Source: Acidimicrobiia bacterium
GTDB lineage: Bacteria; Actinomycetota; Acidimicrobiia; Acidimicrobiales; Poriferisodalaceae
DNA: 64,000 nucleotides
Assembly (NCBI GenBank): GCA_022821985.1
Contig: JAJECP010000009.1
Coordinates: 1-64,000 of the forward strand
Direction: 5' to 3'
Below are positions 61,026 through 64,000 of this stretch, in pieces. Within the stretch, counting starts at the first letter, position 1; each line of letters opens with the position of its first letter. The notes beneath the pieces are model-generated. The model had not been told where the DNA came from. It saw nothing but the letters and a program-made list of their open reading frames with translations, and searched no databases. The translations under genes and the position numbers were made by a program.

Positions 61026-63371
61026 CTAGGCGAGGGCGTGGCGGAGGGCCAGCTCTACTTCGCGCTGGTGCGCCTCGTCGATGACCGGCCCGTCGGGGCC
61101 GACCACGTAGAACGAGTCGACCACCTCGTTCGCCAGCGTCTGGATCTTGGCCGAGCGGATGTCGAGGCCCATCTCGGCCAGCACCCGGGTGACCTTGTAG
61201 AGCACGCCGATGTGGTCCTCGGTGCGGACCTCCACGATCGTGGCCCCGGTGGCCGATCCGGCATCGAACGTGATGCTCGTGGCGGCCCGGGTCGCCGACA
61301 GCGCCCGGCGGCGCCGGTACACCCGCGCCCGCTCGGCGATGCGTGCCTCCAGCGCCAGGTGCCCTCGCAACGATCGACGCACATCGAAGGTGACCCGGTC
61401 CCAGTCCACCGGCGTGTCGGGCGGCACGATCCGGAACGACGACACCGCCATGCCCGCCGGGCTCGAATAGGCGTCGGCCTGCAGCACGTCGAGCCCCCGC
61501 AGCGCCAGCACACCGGCAGCTCGGCTGAACAGGCCCCGCTCGTCGGGCGCCACCACGGTCAGCACATCGTCGTCCACTCGCAGCGCCGTGTCGCCCGCCG
61601 CCATCAGCTCCACGACCTCTTCGGTGAGCAGGCGGCGGTGGCCGGGCGAAGCCTGGTCCGCGCCGCTCATGTGCTCGGTGGTCATCTCGACCAGGGCGGT
61701 CACCAAGTTCGACGTCCACTCCCCCCATGCCATGGGACCGGTGGCCAGGCAGTCGGCTTCGGTCATCACGGCCAGCAGTTCCAGGAACTCGGGAGTCTCG
61801 GCGGCCCGCGCAACGGTGGCCACGGTCAGCGGGTCGTCGAGGTCGCGGCGGGTCGCCACATCGGTCAGCAGCAGGTGGTGCTGCACGAGGCGCACCAGCG
61901 TGTCGGCGTCGTCGGAGCTCCAGCCGCAACGGCGGGCGATGGGACCGGCCAGCCGCATGCCGGCCTGCGTGTGATCGCCGGGATAGCCCTTGCCGATGTC
62001 ATGCAGCAGCGCACCCATCACCAGCAGGTCGGGGCGTGCCACCCGGTGGGTGAAGCGGGCCGCCTCGGCGACGGCCTCGAGCAGGTGCCGGTCCACCGTG
62101 AAGCGGTGGTAGCGGGAGCGCTGGGGGCGATTGCGGTTGGGGGCCCACTCGGGCAGCACCCGCGTCCACACGTCGAAGTAGTCGAGCGTCTCGATGACGT
62201 CGATGGCCTTGTGCCCGCAGCTCAGCAGCTCGACGAAGAGCGCTCGTGCTCCGTGGGGCCACGGATCCGGGAAGTGCGCCTGCCGCTCGGCCAGCTTGTC
62301 GAGGCTGGCCCGGCTGATCGGCATTGCGCTGCGGGCCGACTGCACCGCTGCGTGCAGTACCAGCACGACATCGGTGGCGGGGTCGCCGTCGATCACCAGC
62401 TCGCCGTCGCGCGCCGACAGCCCGGCGATGTCGACCTCGGGGGCCGCGAGCTCAGCGTGCTGGCGGGCGACGCTCGACCACAGCTGGTCCGACAGGAAGG
62501 CGATGATGCGCCCGGCCTGTGCGATCTCGGCCACGAACGCATCGGCGTCGATGGCGCCTGATCGCTCGGCCACGGCATCCTGGTCGTCGGCCGACAGCAC
62601 GTCGCTGCGCAGGCCGGTGGTGCGATGCAGTTCCACGCGTGCCCGCAGCAGCGTCTGGTAGGCCTCGGCGAGACGTTCGCTGTCGGCGGCCGGGAGTTCG
62701 GCACCCGCCAGACGCGCCCAGCGGATCGCGTGCGCGTCACGCAGCCCGCCGCGGCCGGTCTTCAGATCGGGTTCCAACAGGAAGGCCACCTCGCCGCTCT
62801 GGCTGTGCCGGCGGCTCACAGCGCGCTGCAGCTCGTCGAGCCGCCCCGATGCGTTGTCACGCCAGTCGGCCGTCACTCCCTCGATGAGCCGTTCGGTCAG
62901 GCCTTCGTCGCCGGCGAGGTGGCGGGCATCGACCAGCGCCGTTGCCGTGTCGATGTCCGAGGCTGCCAAGTCGAGCGTGTCGGACAGCGAGCGCACGGCG
63001 TGGCCCAGCTTCAGCTTCTCGTCCCAGATCGGGTACCACAGGCGGTCGGCCAGGTTGCCGCCATGCGAGCTGTCCCCGAGTGCACCGTGGTGGGTCAGCA
63101 GCGACTCGCGGCCGTCGTGCAGCAGCAGCAGGTCGATGTCGCTGCCGGGGCACAGCTCGCCGCGGCCGTAACCGCCGACGGCCACGAGCGCCACGCCCGT
63201 GCCGACCCCATTCGCACTGTCCCCCGGCGCGCTCGCCAGCCCGCACTCTGCAGCTTCCGTTTCGAAGCGCTCGGCCAGCCACGCGTCGGTCAGCGCGGAC
63301 AGCGCCGCCGGCAGCTCGGCTGCGCCAGCCGTCCGGATCAGGGCAGCCCGCCGCTCGCCGAAGGCCGTCAT
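61026..63371 (-). CDS. glnD: [Protein-PII] uridylyltransferase/uridylyl-removing-type enzyme
   Basis: 781 residues in the order nucleotidyltransferase, HD, ACT, ACT. The transferase motif GYGRGELCPGSDIDLLLL has its two Asp. The HD phosphohydrolase is LVMGALLHDIGKGYPGDHTQAG. The ACT domains are VDDDVLTVVAPDERGLFSRAAGVLALRGLDVLQAD and IVEVRTEDHIGVLYKVTRVLAEMGLDIRSAK. It senses glutamine and modifies PII by uridylylation or adenylylation (actinomycetes). PII and AmtB genes, often upstream, are not in the window. Start overlaps the upstream stop by 4 bases. Confidence 0.93.
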   Translation of the reverse strand: MTAFGERRAALIRTAGAAELPAALSALTDAWLAERFETEAAECGLASAPGDSANGVGTGVALVAVGGYGRGELCPGSDIDLLLLHDGRESLLTHHGALGDSSHGGNLADRLWYPIWDEKLKLGHAVRSLSDTLDLAASDIDTATALVDARHLAGDEGLTERLIEGVTADWRDNASGRLDELQRAVSRRHSQSGEVAFLLEPDLKTGRGGLRDAHAIRWARLAGAELPAADSERLAEAYQTLLRARVELHRTTGLRSDVLSADDQDAVAERSGAIDADAFVAEIAQAGRIIAFLSDQLWSSVARQHAELAAPEVDIAGLSARDGELVIDGDPATDVVLVLHAAVQSARSAMPISRASLDKLAERQAHFPDPWPHGARALFVELLSCGHKAIDVIETLDYFDVWTRVLPEWAPNRNRPQRSRYHRFTVDRHLLEAVAEAARFTHRVARPDLLVMGALLHDIGKGYPGDHTQAGMRLAGPIARRCGWSSDDADTLVRLVQHHLLLTDVATRRDLDDPLTVATVARAAETPEFLELLAVMTEADCLATGPMAWGEWTSNLVTALVEMTTEHMSGADQASPGHRRLLTEEVVELMAAGDTALRVDDDVLTVVAPDERGLFSRAAGVLALRGLDVLQADAYSSPAGMAVSSFRIVPPDTPVDWDRVTFDVRRSLRGHLALEARIAERARVYRRRRALSATRAATSITFDAGSATGATIVEVRTEDHIGVLYKVTRVLAEMGLDIRSAKIQTLANEVVDSFYVVGPDGPVIDEAHQREVELALRHALA

Positions 63372-63931
63372 CGTTGCCCCTCTGCTCTTCGACGCTGCAG
63401 CACTTCGAATGCCTTCGCTGCGCCCCAGGCGATACCGATCGGGCCGAGGTCGGGGTCGATGTCGGCGAACGAAGCCGGGGTCAGCCCGTAGGGATCGTTG
63501 GGGAAACGGGAGGCGTCGAAATCGTCACGCTCGGGTGCCGGCACGCCGCCGTCAACCAGCACCTGGGTCGGGAATCGCACGGCGCTGCGCAGCACACTCA
63601 GGGGCGTGGTCTGCTGCTCGTCGACATCGGTGGCCAGCAGGTCGCGCAGCGGCGGGCCGATCTCAGCGACGCACTGCAGCCCCGCTGCGCGCACCGGCAC
63701 GCTGAGTTCCTGCGCGGTCACGCCCGCACGCTCGCACGCCCAAGCCACGCAACGCGCCACCCACCCGGGCAGCGCAGCGATCGCCCCATCCGCAAGCAGC
63801 GTCGCGGCCTCCTCCACCGATGCCGGCACCGGCGCGGCAGCACCTTCACCGCACTGCCTGCTGGCTTCGTCCGCCGAACCAGGCACCGGAGCGACGGGCG
63901 ACGGCGGTGCGTCGGCGTCGGTCGCGATCAT
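63368..63931 (-). CDS. Unrecognised protein upstream of glnD
   Basis: 187 residues from the ATG at 63931; the frame remains open to 63991. The N-terminus is Pro/Ala-rich and disordered. The rest is helical with LLADGAIAALPGWVARCVAWACERAGV and TTPLSVLRSAVRFPTQVLVDGGVPAPERDDFDASRFPNDPYGLTPASF. I do not recognise it. Its stop overlaps the glnD start (ATGA), so it is co-translated with glnD and may take part in nitrogen signalling. Confidence 0.6.
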   Translation of the reverse strand: MIATDADAPPSPVAPVPGSADEASRQCGEGAAAPVPASVEEAATLLADGAIAALPGWVARCVAWACERAGVTAQELSVPVRAAGLQCVAEIGPPLRDLLATDVDEQQTTPLSVLRSAVRFPTQVLVDGGVPAPERDDFDASRFPNDPYGLTPASFADIDPDLGPIGIAWGAAKAFEVLQRRRAEGQR

Positions 63932-64000
63932 CGATCGGTCCCGGAGAGGCCGGCGCTCATTGGTGGGCCTCTTGGGCGGCGGCGGGCACAACGCAGTTGC

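Overview
The window is high-GC, densely packed bacterial chromosome. Several features fit an actinomycete, probably the class Acidimicrobiia: a DUF222/13E12-type HNH endonuclease, an F420-type LLM oxidoreductase, a PAC2-family protein, HelD, class III cyclase/AAA/TPR regulators, a DM13 domain protein, and many GTG starts with 1-8 base gene overlaps. The class assignment is inference. There is no rRNA and no CRISPR array. One tRNA (Arg, CCT) lies at 15020-15092.

Bases 1 to about 14.9 kb are an accessory, mobile/defence-like region. From left to right it holds a transposase tail abutting the broken N-terminal part of a type IIG (Eco57I-like) restriction-methylase; a tyrosine recombinase bracketed by a perfect 15-bp inverted repeat; an uncharacterised protein paired with a trypsin-like protease; a TIGR02391/HEPN-type gene divergent from a KAP P-loop NTPase; two small genes with a strong terminator; a scrap heap of duplicated gene ends; a GNAT-PIN-unknown fusion overlapping an ASCH-domain gene; a row of orphan antitoxin-like genes (two HicB-like, one DUF433-like) with a probable HicA relic; a membrane metallophosphoesterase with altered metal-site residues; and the HNH endonuclease.

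Bases 15.1-32.6 kb are mostly metabolism. They include a TetR regulator, a sulfatase fused to a DJ-1/PfpI domain, an SRPBCC protein, an LLM oxidoreductase, and an hpaB-like flavin monooxygenase / amino-acid-synthesis-family / enamidase-like operon with a decayed paralogue inside it. These are followed by DM13 and DsbB-like redox proteins, an MFS exporter, and a group with crotonase, HtrA protease, APH-like kinase, 3-hydroxyacyl-CoA dehydrogenase and a B12-binding mutase subunit that suggests acyl-CoA degradation.

Bases 32.6-64 kb look like core genome: a giant cyclase/AAA/TPR regulator, a three-gene FtsX-type ABC exporter, an Lhr-type helicase, CDGSH protein, HelD, an Lnt-like acyltransferase (Ser in place of the catalytic Cys) and hemY-hemE. 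Divergent from hemE is a glycosyltransferase / methyltransferase / alpha-barrel gene set that meets a second methyltransferase plus GtrA head-on. After that come DoxX, GNAT, PAC2, GlnD and an unrecognised protein at the right edge. Regulation can only be inferred from overlaps, divergent pairs, ribosome binding sites and a few hairpins. No computational search was possible, so family names come from motif recognition.
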